From contig JBHGNT010000013.1 of the NCBI GenBank assembly GCA_043228905.1, positions 9,052,001 to 9,116,000 of the forward strand: DNA of 64,000 bases, read 5' to 3'. Of the stretch, positions 32,321 through 41,964 are shown one piece after another (within the stretch, counting starts at the first letter, position 1; the number at the start of each line of letters is the position of its first letter). Made by a program: the position numbers and the translations under genes. The notes below the pieces were generated by a model. That model worked only from the letters and a program-made list of their open reading frames with translations, made no database searches and was not told where the DNA came from. The stretch is from Azolla caroliniana (lineage: Eukaryota; Polypodiophyta).

Positions 32321-33290
32321 TGAAAGATTTTACACTCAGACATAAACCACAGATATACTAAGGCACAAACAAAATGAAGCAAGGAGCACACGATTTACAT
32401 GGAAAACCCTAATTTTAGGGAAAAAACATGGCGAATAGAAATTTCACTATGAGACAAGAAGAAATACAAGCATAGAATGATAGAACCTTATTTGGTATGG
32501 ATGTACTCTCAGGTTGTTATCTAAAACCACAGTTTTAGCCGACTGCACGAAACCCTAACTCGTAGGTATCTATCACTTTTGAAGCTGCAAAAGCTTCTCT
32601 GTTCTGTCTCTCTTTCTTCTCTTTTACACTCTGGTTTCTTTTCTTCCTCTCACACTCAATTGCAAGGTTAGGTCACTCACTCACAACCACCACTGTGTTA
32701 GCTCACTATTGTTCTCTATGTCTCTCTTCCCTTGCAACACGGTTTCGACTCTCTCACATGCTCACGCTCTCAATAATAATACCCTTTCTCACTAGAGTTT
32801 ACTACCCTTCACACACTTTTCTCACTATTTTTACTCCTAATGATTTATCCCAACCCAACTAGGCCTATTTATTTACCAACCCAACTTTCCTATATATTAT
32901 ACATATACATAGAATGAACCATACATATCATACATGCATTTGTTTTCGAGAATGATTCAATTAAACGTGTATGGTAAATCATCTCAAGATCAAAGTTGGA
33001 TTAGATTGACTATGGTCTATATTATATATTGATTCACTCTCAATCCCAATAAGTGGACTCTAATCCATTGTGAACCACGAACATAAGTATGGTTGCAATA
33101 TTTGCATTGTATCACATGCATACTTTTGGGATACTTCTTAAGAATCAAGACATCTCTATCTCTCTTTTGCAATATATATTCATCCAAATTCCTCTTCAGC
33201 TGTTCGGAACGGTTCGGCTTTTCGGCCAGCCAAATCTCGATTCGCCTTTTTGGCCGACTTCCTCGTAAGGAGGGACAATCCTACATAACA
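32321..33290 (-). repeat. 5' LTR of the 18.9-33.3 kb Copia
   Basis: 970 bp; partner of 18883-19759, with about 190 bases (roughly 32890-33175) lacking an obvious match in the partner, so one LTR has a deletion or the other an insertion. Confidence 0.9.
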
Positions 33291-33553
33291 AGTAGTATAT
33301 ACAGTTTTCCATGGCGAGCCCCCTAAGGACAATGATGATGATGATTGTGAGTGTGGTGTCAAGGAAGTGGTAGGTGGTGCTGATGTACTACACACAACAA
33401 CATTTCGAGGTGAATGAGTTTGGGATGGTGGCGGTAGTGAACAACACATGACAGGGCGTGGGGCTGGAGGTGGTGTATGACTACACCATCACCGTCGGAG
33501 GCAGGTGGCCCACCAACACCTTCTTGGTGGTCAAGACGGTGATCCACATTACC
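33291..33553 (+). pseudogene. Dirigent pseudogene (duplicate of 10444-10980), truncated
   Basis: It starts with the same 5' flank (AGTAGTATATAC) and ATG at 33311. It aligns with the intact gene through codon ~100 with a stop from CAG to TAG at 33370, a TGA near 33450, and two internal deletions (about 6-9 and 54 bases). It stops at CCACATTACC, where the Gypsy LTR inserted; the rest of the gene is not seen downstream. Its promoter is displaced 14 kb by the Copia. Confidence 0.92.
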
Positions 33554-33695
33554 TATCATGATATGACAAGATTCAAAACCATGACCTTATGTTACATGGG
33601 TTGAGCCCTTGCCATTAGACTATATATTGTAATATGAAGGATATTATTTTAGTATAGAAAATTGATGTATATTTCTAGATTTCTCTAGAACATTC

Positions 33696-34384
33696 TGTTG
33701 GGAGACAGGTCCCTCCGATGGAAAGGGAGAAGGACAGTGCTGATGAACAAGCTCGGCCGAAACCGTATGAGGAGTACCCGGCTACTGAGAGCCGGATGGT
33801 GCAGACCCGGTATGAACCGGATGAGGAGGACCCGGCTACGGAGAGCCGGATGGTGCAGACCCGGTATGAACCAGATGAGGAGTACCCGGCTAAGGAGAGC
33901 CGGATGGTGCAGACCCGGTATGAACCGGATGAGGAGACATACTGGTAAATATGTTTCTGAGAGCCCATCGAGGCTATATTTGTAAATAGCCGAAAAGTCA
34001 TATTAGTATAAATATGACTTAGGGCAAACTTTTTTGTAGTTGTTGTTATTGTTGTTTGAAAAAGAATAGAGAGAGCGCGTAACTGTGTACAGAGAGAGAG
34101 AGAGAGAGAAAGAGGTCGTTGCCTCTGTTGTAACCTCCGCCTGTGGCGAAGATCTGTGAGCACGAGGTCGTTGCCTCAGTGAACTTACTGTTGTACATTC
34201 TTACATAGTGACAGTTTGCAGCCTGTGGGCTGCCGTGGTTTTTCCCCTAGTTTGGGGTTTTCCACGTAAACCTCTTGTGTATATTCTTCTTCTTTGTGTC
34301 GCGTTTTATTTCCCGTTTTCGGTGTATCATTCTAAGCTCGGTTGTGGCCGAGCGTTGTGCAAAAGGAGCCTTGAGTTCCCGACA
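33696..34384 (+). mobile_element. Solo LTR, TGTTGGG family (copy 2 of 3)
   Basis: 689 bp, TGTTGGGAGAC...TTCCCGACA, exact target duplication CATTC (33691-33695, 34385-34389). It shares boxes with the copies at 13578 and 44598 and holds a 54-bp tandem repeat in its U3 part. Confidence 0.95.
33758..33945 (+). repeat. 54-bp tandem repeat in the solo LTR
   Basis: About 3.5 copies of a unit containing GAGAGCCGGATGGTGCAGAC and CGGTATGAACCGGATGAGGA. The related LTR at 44598 has only scattered GGATGA/CCGG pieces, so this is an expansion in one copy. Confidence 0.93.
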
Positions 34385-34562
34385 CATTCTAGAAACTTTA
34401 GGAATACTCCTGAAAACACTATAAAAGGAGACACAAGGCATTATTTCGGACCAAATCGGTTCAACGCCAGTCTTAAGCCTCATAGCTATTCTTGTACTTA
34501 CTCTTCATATACTAATATATCTTTTGTTATCATCATTCTCTCTCTCTCTCTTGATCTCTCCT

Positions 34563-34593
<31 letters not shown>

Positions 34594-34860
34594 CTTCTCT
34601 TGTGAGTTCTACACCCTTTTCTCTATCTTAGTACTAATTCACATCTTTTAGTACTAATTCCCTCTCTGTCTTAGTACTGTTCCTAACAGTTTGAGCCGAT
34701 TTTCCCTCATCCTCTTACCCCTCCTTCCTTTCATACTAATCCCCTTATCCTTCCTAGTTAAATGGCAATTGTTAGCGCTTAGGAATACCAATCTATTTTC
34801 TCGGTGCTTTAGTGCTTAAAAGAGAAGTTTGTAGCACTAGAACAAGAAAATCATCGTCTG

Positions 34861-35760
34861 TTGGGGGATCTTCAACATATAGCTTTAGAAAAACAACAAC
34901 AACATGGGGAGCTAACATTACGTGTACAACAACTTGAAGCGATTATCATATCACTACAACAACAAGGATCAAGCGTGCAAGGGACTCACAAAGAACCCAA
35001 GATCGGACTTCCTATGAAATTTGATGGGACCCAATCACAATTCAGAGGTTTTCTTAATCAGGTACACTTAGTGATTCAAATGCATCCTTCTCGATATCCC
35101 ACTGATGCATCACGAGTGGGACTCGTAGGCATGCTACTTAGTGGCATGGCTTTGGCATGGTTCACCCCCCTGTTAGAAAAAAACTCTCCCTTGTTAAATA
35201 ATTTCGAAGAGCTTATTAGCAAGTTTAAAGCCTGTTTTGGAGATATCGACAGTGTTAGGATGACAATCAACAAAATCTGAAGATTGCGGCAGGGTGAGCG
35301 GTTAGCCTCGACTTATGTTGCGGATTTCCGTCTTCTTGCCACCGATATTCCCTAGGATGACCAGGCATTAATGGAGCAATTTTGTTTTTGCGTACGTAAT
35401 GATGTCAAGGATTTACTCTTAACTTTCCCCGAAGAGCCGAAGTCCTTGATAGAAGCAATCAGTCACGCAGTGCGATGCGATAACCGCCTTTTCGAACGAC
35501 ATTCGGAACGTCAATTCCAGATGCCAAAGACAAGATCAGAGCCCACCTACGCCTCCATAGTAGCAAAACTTTTTCCAAGGGAGTCATATAACATGTCTCC
35601 AGCAAATACTCCAACTCCGATAGAAATCGACACCATACGTCGTCGCAAACCATTATCGGAAGAGGAAAAGCAGCGACTCCAAGCCAATCGACTATGTCTC
35701 TATTGCGGTGAACTGTTCCCATAGGCCAAGAAGACAGGTAAACCAAATAGTCGCTAGTTC
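34861..35760 (+). pseudogene. Gypsy gag
   Basis: A Gln-rich coiled start (ALEKQQQHGELTLRVQQLE), then the capsid segment PKIGLPMKFDGTQSQFRGFLNQVHL...MLLSGMALAWFTPLLE, ERLASTYVADFRLLATDIP, and a zinc knuckle start LCLYCGELF. Stops at 35278 and 35353 (TGA, TAG) and 35722. Confidence 0.88.
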
Positions 35761-35909
35761 TAATTGTACTAAACCCGAGTCTATTTCAGTAGGAATATCT
35801 GATAGTCTTAATAGTACTAATTACCCAAACCTTTCAAACAAATTGGAAATCTTAATCAACTAGAAGAAGAGTTAAACAATTAAGTCTAGCCAAAATAGGA
35901 GCCATTTGG

Positions 35910-36500
35910 TTGGACAACCCTAGATCTGTGCAGCCCATTAGTGGTTCCATTTCTTATAAGCAAGTTAGCAATGTGTTCTTAGCTCAAGTAATGGTTAGTA
36001 CTAAAAGTATTCCTCCAGTACATGTCTTAACACTATTAGAATCCGGAGCCAACTCTTGCATTATGGATAGGAATTTTGCCCAAAATGTGTATTAGTTATT
36101 GATGGTCGTCCCATTCCTTCCGTAAATATCGTAGAAGAGTTAGAGCTGATTCAGGTTGTCCTAGATAACTTGGTGTGTGTAGTATCATTTAATATAATTA
36201 GTATTCCTCCAGTACATGTCTTAACACTATTAGAATCCGGAGCCAACTCTTGCATTATGGATAGGAATTTTGCCCAAAATGTGTAGTAGTTATTGATGGT
36301 CGTCCCATTCCTTCCGTAAATATCGTAGAAGAGTTAGAGCTGATTCAGGTTGTCCTAGATAACTTGGTGTGTGTAGTATCATTTAATATAATTAGTGGTC
36401 CAAACCATCCAATTCTCTTGGGGTTACCATGGTTCGAACTATAGAACCCAGACATAGATTAGAGAACAAGAGAAATCTGAGGATCTACTCATAGGATTGC
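35910..36500 (+). pseudogene. Gypsy protease, with a 194-bp tandem duplication
   Basis: The frame HVLTLLESGANSCIMDRNFAQN holds the retropepsin motif with Glu for the catalytic Asp (ESGA). The segment is repeated at period 194 (36009/36203). LGLPWFEL near 36420 is the usual end of the protease. Confidence 0.85.
36009..36396 (+). repeat. Perfect 194-bp tandem duplication in the Gypsy protease
   Basis: 36009-36202 and 36203-36396 differ at one base that I can see (GTGTATTAG versus GTGTAGTAG). It duplicates the active-site region. Confidence 0.95.
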
Positions 36501-36519
36501 AACCATTTCGCTACGTCAA

Positions 36520-37660
36520 TTGCGTGAGGAAGGACGCAAGGAAGCAATGTTTGTCTTCGCAATATTAGTAAAACCTTCTGACACCACTAAAGAGGAATCC
36601 ACAGTTCAACTTCTAGAGAAGTATCGTCATTATGTCGATGTGTTCGATAAGGCACAAGCCAATACGCTTCCTCACCACCAACTGTATGATTGCCCCATTG
36701 ATTTACCACTGGGAAAAGAGCCAGCATGGGGCCTGATCTACAACTTGTCACCAACAGAGCTAGAAGTCCTTCGAGCCTATATAGCGGAGAATTTGGGAAA
36801 CAGTTTTATTCGACATTCGAAATCTCCAGCTGGTGCACCAATTTTCTTTGTCAAGAAAAAGGATGGATCACTTCATCTTGTTGTAGATTATCGTGGCTTG
36901 AATAAGGTCACCATCAGGAATAGGTATGCACTCCCCCTTATCTCAAGTCTTTTAGGACGAATCAATGGTGCAAGTTTCTTCACAAAGATCGATTGCAAGC
37001 AACGCGGGTTTTCGATATGCCATTGGATTCCCACATTATCGATACCATACATGCGAACTTGAAGACAGATGCTTTCGCTTAAGCCATTCTAGCACAAATT
37101 GACCCCTCTCGGGCATCTTGTTCACAGTCGCAACTAAAATGGTAGATTTAGTACAATGATCATTTTGGTGGCCTCATATGCAACGATTTGTCAAAGATTA
37201 TGTTCGAACATGTGATACATGTTGTAGAGCAAAGATGCCAAGACACCATCCATATGGTTTATTGGAACCATTACCAATTCCAGGCAAGCCTGTGGCAATC
37301 CATTTGTCTAGATTTCATCACAGTTTCTTTAGAACAGATTAATGGTGCAAGGTTCTTCACAAAGATCGACTTACGAGGATCATATAACCTCGTATGGATC
37401 CAACCAGGAGATGAATGGAAGACCGCGTTTTGCACGAGATATGGGCACTTCAAGTCTACAGTCATTCGGTCTCACTAATGCACCAACAGTCTTCTAGCAC
37501 ATGACAAATGATATTTTCCGAGATCTCTTGGATGTTTGTTTGATTGTCTATTTGGATGATCTACTGGTTTATTTGAAGACCCAAGAAGAGCATGATTCCT
37601 ATGTACTATTATTACTAAAACGACTTTGAGAACATGATCTTTATGCAAAACTAGAAAAAT
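36520..37660 (+). pseudogene. Gypsy reverse transcriptase with inserted integrase fragment
   Basis: RT: DVFDKAQANTLPHHQLYDCPIDL, SPAGAPIFFVKKKDGSLHLVVDYRGLN, GASFFTKID (first catalytic block), then a foreign piece at 36992-37335, then GARFFTKIDLRGSYNLV...DEWKTAFCTRYGHF, LTNAPTVF and VYLDDLLVY (YLDD). The foreign piece reads as the integrase zinc domain (WWPHMQRFVKDYVRTCDTCCRAK). Confidence 0.88.
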
Positions 37661-37670
37661 GTAGTTCCGA

Positions 37671-38252
37671 GTGCAACCAGGTGCAATTTCTGGGCTTACC
37701 AAGAAGAGGCAGTCGTTTGTTTGTTCTAAAGAAGCGGACATGGCTTTTGAGAGTCTTAAGAAGTCATTCATCTCAGCTCCTATTCTAGCTCATGTTGATC
37801 CGGCAAAACCTTTCATCATTGAGGCAGACGCATTGGATTTCGCCTTGGGGAGCATTCTGTCACAACAAGGCGATGATGAAAAACTACATCCTTTGGCTTT
37901 GCACTCAAGCAAGTTTCACGCTGCCAAATTCAACTATGAAATTCATGATAAAGAGCTACTAGCAATAGTGGACTCTTTTACACAATGGAGGCATTTTCTA
38001 GAGGGATCTTCTCATCAAGTCACTGTATTCAGTCAGCACAAAAAATTTGCCTACTTCGAGAATGCTCATGTATTAAATCGACGTCAAGCTCGGTGGGCCC
38101 AATTCCTCACTTGTTTCGACTTCAAAATTATATATCATCTGGGAAAGCAGCAAGGGAAGGCAAATCTGTTATCACGGGGCTCGTATCTAGCACCACGTCC
38201 CGGTGAGCCAACATTTGATAACCAAAAGCAAGTAATCCTGGGACCGGCATGA
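37671..38252 (+). pseudogene. Gypsy RNase H
   Basis: AFESLKKSFISAPILAHVDPAKPFIIEADALDFALGSILSQQ...HSSKFHAAKFNYEIHDKELLAIVDSF...HVLNRRQARWAQFL...HLGKQQGKANLLSR. The catalytic Asp/Glu positions are present (EAD for TDA). The frame is open for 193 codons; the start before it is broken. Confidence 0.92.
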
Positions 38253-38312
38253 TTGCAAGCAACACGAGTTTTCGATATGCCATTGGATTCCCACATTATC
38301 GATACCATACGT

Positions 38313-38989
38313 TGTTGTAGTGTATTTCGTACACTACGTGAAAAACATATATAATACCCGATTTAATAAATATGAAGAAAACGAAGAAAATATGAGAATA
38401 CATGTTACATGCATAGGGCAAGATTAGAACCTTGTACCTCCATGTAAACAAACCCCAAACCTCACCATTTGGATTTAATAGATATAAGAGTTATATTTAT
38501 GCCTATTTTTATAAAAAGTAACCCATGCACATTTAGAGTGTGTAAAAACTTTATTTAGAAGGAAAACGCAAAGAAAGAAAAAGTTACTCATGCATGTCTA
38601 GAGTGCATGAGCTATATATTTAGAAATTAAAAGCATGGTAGAAAAAGCTATTCAGGGACATCTAGTGTGCATGAACACGTTAGAAAAGCATTATGCTATG
38701 TTTAGCCTCTTGCATCACTATATAACGAAGAGAGAAAGATGTATATGGTTGTTGATTTTTTATAATGGTTAATTAATATATTATATTCGTGGGATTCACG
38801 ATTTTGCCATCTATTTATCTCTTGCAATCTAAATTCATATTCTTTCCTAAACATTAATTAATACACTATACTCGTGGTATTCACGAGTTTCATATCTTTC
38901 TTTCTTATAATCTATTCATATTCATAACTAAACTTGTCTAAAATTCTTCCTCCTCCTAGTCCAAAACCCCAATTGTTCCCACCCGACTC
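38313..38989 (+). repeat. AT-rich LTR-like sequence before a gag gene
   Basis: It begins TGTTGTAGTG, has a short palindrome (GTAGTGTA...TACACTAC), a TATATAAT box near 38350, and an antisense tRNA-like stretch (38410-38475). Two AT-rich direct repeats (about 38765-38810 and 38855-38900: TTAATTAATAxA...CGTGGxATTCACGA) lie inside. It precedes the gag ORF at 38990. The right boundary and element type are uncertain. Confidence 0.4.
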
Positions 38990-39717
38990 ATGCAACGATC
39001 CGGTGCTGAAAGGCACAATACAATTGGTGAACTCAACGTGAAGACGGGTTGCAAGGAGATGGAGAATCAACAAGAGGTGATGAACATGATGATGATGATG
39101 TTCAAGCAGATGCTACAAGAACAATGAGCGATATCGGTGATCACGATGGCAGTAAAGCGTCTTGTACAACGAAATAGACAATTCAACAAAAAGGATGCGT
39201 CACGCTATCTACGTGACTACAAGGCGGAGATGATGCGATGTGGGATACCAGAAGGATTGCAAGTGATATCCTTCAATCGGGTAGCCACAAATGAGTTACA
39301 AGAGAGAATCTACAAGATACAACAACAAAATCCAACATGGGGGTCCTTTAAAGAAGCTTTACAAGAGGCATATGATTATGAGGACCGTAGAGACGAGATC
39401 AACGCGAGTTTGACTAGTGGGTGGCATCAACGAAGACCCACCAAAGGGCAACACAAACATTCCTAGAGTTTGAGCATTGTTTTGCTCAACTCTCGGTGCG
39501 GGAACAACGATTGGTGGTGATGGATAAAGGCCTAATGTTCATAAGATCGATCGATTGGAAAGAAAGGATGGACATCCGGATCGAACTCGAAGATGATGAC
39601 GGTGCAAATGGCCTTACCAAGGATTGGGCTGAAGTTGAAAGAGTATGCCGAAGATATGATAAGAGGAAGACGAGAATATCGTCGAGAACAAATGGCTTAT
39701 TCGGGAGGATCGATTAA
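38990..39717 (+). pseudogene. Retrotransposon gag (unclassified Gypsy-type)
   Basis: Starts MQRSGAERHN at 38990, with a Met run (MNMMMMMF), TGA at 39125, then KDASRYLRDYKAEMMRCGIPEGLQVISFNRVATNELQERI, a capsid-like segment of plant retroelements. A frameshift at about 39465 leads into EFEHCFAQLSVREQRLVVMDKGLMFIRSID. Later domains are missing. Confidence 0.65.
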
Positions 39718-39771
39718 GGATGAACGATGTGGCTGATATGAAGGCCGAAGTACGATTCAACGGTACCACAA

Positions 39772-40272
39772 TGTTGTCCATAGGCCAGAAATATAAATAC
39801 ATAATATGTAAACTCACCGGTAGGTAGAAAAGTAGGTGAGGAAATAGGTAGAACTAGAATAGTCGAGTTTTTTAGCCCTCACAATCAGCCAATGGCTTGG
39901 CTCTGTCTAAAGAAGAAAACTATATAAACCAAGATCTGCATACCTCGAGGGGGGGATATACCTAGATTATTTAGCAGGATTAATATCGTAGCCCTGAGCT
40001 TTGCATAAACTGTGTCCGGCCGAGAGCCGTGTACTGTAATCACTGTGAGCTTTCTCATTTAATATAAATCTCGTTCTTAGTGTTCCTTCATTTGTGTATT
40101 CTCCCCATACTCGTAAACCGATCTACATCAATGTCTAATGGGTTGTAGCCCGTGTATGCTCCTCGTTCCCATAACATCTTCTCGGTGTAGAAGAGACCTC
40201 CACATAACATGACCCCTTGATACTGATAGCATGTGGGCTCATCGAAGGTGTTTGCCCCGGAAACAGTTAACA
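39772..40272 (+). repeat. 5' LTR of the Tat-like Gypsy
   Basis: 501 bp, TGTTGTCC...AGTTAACA; TATA box TATATAAACC near 39927. The start resembles other LTRs here that begin TGTTRYCC and are followed by a TGGCACG primer-like sequence. Confidence 0.7.
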
Positions 40273-40275
40273 CAA

Positions 40276-40292
40276 TTTGGCACGTCCGGTTA
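40276..40292 (+). promoter_or_regulatory. Probable primer-binding site (TTGGCACG type)
   Basis: TTGGCACGTCCGGTTAC directly follows the LTR; a similar CATGGCACGCCGGGTGGG follows the LTR at 56597. The matching tRNA is not named because I cannot check it. Confidence 0.5.
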
Positions 40293-40463
40293 CAGCTGTA
40301 AGGTCACAACGAACTACGTAGGAGGCAAACCTTAGCCGCCATTACGGCGCCGAATCGCATCACGCGGTCTTGGCCACCTGCCCAACGCCCAGAGCCAGTC
40401 GATGGAACTTCTGACTCGGCAGTCAATGACCAATCTTTCCAAGAACTATCGGAGGCTCACTGA

Positions 40464-41238
40464 TTGCAATCCTCGCCACCCGATACCCAGTCGCGAGTGA
40501 ATTCCGCACCGATCTCCCTGCCAAGCCATCGAGAGGTCACCCAACCTGACCCTAACCCTTTTCCGGCTTTACCTGAAGATCCGGATCTCGATAGCATGTC
40601 TTACCCTTATCCACGATATATAGACGGCCCTGACGCGGAATCATACACCTGTGCTTTGATGTCCACATGGCAGGCCAACCACTCGACGCAGCGATTATCG
40701 ATTGCCAAAATCGAGTCCTCCAAAATCGCGGAATTTTCTCTATTCCTCGATGGTTTAGCTGCTCGATGGTATTCCCACCTCGACATGGGGAAGGTCACAA
40801 CGTTCCAAGAAGTTCGAACAAAGTTTCTAGAACTATTTCACCACGAAGTTCCGAAGCGCAAATTGCTTCGGTAGTTCTTTTCCATGAGCCAAGAACCTCA
40901 CGAGACGATCGCCCAGTTCACGATCGGTTTCAGGATCTCTATCGACAACTGGCCGACGATGTCTCCGCGCATCACATTCCGGATACCTTCCTTTCCAGCC
41001 TACGGGAGCCTTTATGGATGACTTCGCACTTAGAAATTTCTCTTACTAGACAATTGAGCAAGTCATCACACGCGTCCTTGCCATCGATCGGACACAGCAT
41101 AGCACGACTTTCTCCATGGGCTCTTTGCAAAGCACCCTTCCTCAGGACGACAATCGGTTCCGACAAGCCCTCCAATGCACAACTTGCTCAGGCTCGGGCC
41201 ATCAGGCTCTCGAGTGCCCTCGCCGGCCACATTGTCTA
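40464..41238 (+). pseudogene. Tat-like Gypsy gag, N-terminal part
   Basis: WQANHSTQRLSIAKIESSKIAEFSLFLDGLAARWYSHLDMGKVTTFQEVRTKFLELFHHE is a Retrotrans_gag capsid core (LDGLAARWY). A TAG at 40872 interrupts. It continues SMSQEPHETIAQFTIGFRDLYRQL and a first zinc knuckle CTTCSGSGHQALECP before the Copia. Confidence 0.85.
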
Positions 41239-41243
41239 ATCTG

Positions 41244-41283
41244 TGTAAACGTAAGTGTTTGTGGAAGCGTAAAACAGAGAACA

Positions 41284-41324
<41 letters not shown>

Positions 41325-41664
41325 CAGAGAGAGCAGAACGCTATTTCAAAATTATATCAAGACTCTGTACCTACACACTGTGCTAAGTAGCACTATTTAT
41401 ACAAGTCCTCTTGGGACTGACAGAAGTACCATGTACTTCAATGCTCACACGAGCATCTGACACTTACTACGAGACTATAGATACCTAGTAGTCTATGCTA
41501 TTCTAGGCTTCCGATTGGACTGCCGGTTACGGATTGCACCCGGCCTCCATTGCTTGCCGGTTCGGTTGCTCACCGTCATACCGATCCGTTTCGCCCGATC
41601 CGTCTCGCTTACCGGCTCCGGCTTATTCAACCGATCTGGCTCCGATTGAGCTTGCCGCTCAACA
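41244..41664 (-). repeat. 3' LTR of the young Copia
   Basis: 421 bp, with a GA microsatellite (41289-41316). Few differences from 47269-47683, mostly single substitutions and GA-tract length. Confidence 0.95.
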
Positions 41665-41964
41665 CTCCCCCTCAAGCTCAATCTGAGGTGGGGTCGTAGT
41701 GTCGACCTCTGTGGCAGTCAGTTCTTTCAACCGACTTCTCCTGGCATCACTCCGCCTTGCTCGCGCTCCTCGTCCGGTCCGGTCCCGTTTGCCGCGACCC
41801 CTTTGGTTCTGCGCGGCTCGACCCTCTCGGTCGGCATGTCTGCTCAATAGGCCCATCTCAGCAGTCACGTTGCTGTGACTCCGTTGGTTTTCCCACGATG
41901 GCATCGACTTCCGCTGTGTCTGTGTCCCCTTGGCCTTCAGTCTATTCGACTCATCCGGGTCCAT
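41659..41964 (-). CDS. Extra C-terminal ORF downstream of Copia pol
   Basis: A 101-residue Arg/Glu/Gln-rich frame that starts with ATG immediately after, and in frame with, the TAG ending the RNase H ORF (41965-41967). It ends in the LTR edge (IELEGEC, encoded by the purine tract). It may be a continuation of pol past a mutated Gln codon or a separate short ORF. No domain is recognised. Confidence 0.45.
   Translation of the reverse strand: MDPDESNRLKAKGTQTQRKSMPSWENQRSHSNVTAEMGLLSRHADREGRAAQNQRGRGKRDRTGRGARARRSDARRSRLKELTATEVDTTTPPQIELEGEC
41665..41676 (-). promoter_or_regulatory. Polypurine tract of the young Copia
   Basis: Minus-strand CTTGAGGGGGAG abuts the TGTTGAG LTR start. Confidence 0.9.

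Larger units (their letters stand above)
18883..33290 (-). mobile_element. Copia LTR retrotransposon (reverse strand) with nested insertions
   Basis: LTRs at 18883-19759 and 32321-33290, read on the minus strand, start TGTTATGTA (TGTTATGTAAC in the 3' copy) and end CTTTCA. The primer-binding site TGGTATCAGAGC (Met-i tRNA) lies at 32306-32317 and a purine tract at 19760-19772. Domains run gag, protease, GAG-pre-integrase, integrase, RT, RNase H in Copia order. Flanks AGCAG and AGTAG are an imperfect target duplication. Without its inserts it would be about 6 kb. The two LTRs differ by many substitutions and indels, and pol is full of stops, so it is old. It sits between the duplicated dirigent promoter and its coding region. 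Confidence 0.9.
33554..34688 (+). repeat. 5' LTR of the Gypsy, interrupted by a solo LTR
   Basis: Outer parts 33554-33695 and 34390-34688 match 27824-28241. It begins TATCATGATATG (TG mutated to TA) and ends CCTAACA. TATA box TATAAAA at 34420-34426; the heat-shock-like boxes flank the nested insertion. Confidence 0.88.
33554..38312 (+). mobile_element. Ty3/Gypsy element, rearranged, 3' end missing
   Basis: The 5' LTR at 33554-34688 contains a solo LTR. Gag (34861-35724), protease (35910-36400, internally duplicated), RT (36520-37660, with an integrase piece inserted) and RNase H (37671-38252) follow. The integrase proper stops after 60 bases at 38312 and no 3' LTR is present. Close relative of the solo LTR at 27824 by LTR. 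Confidence 0.88.
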
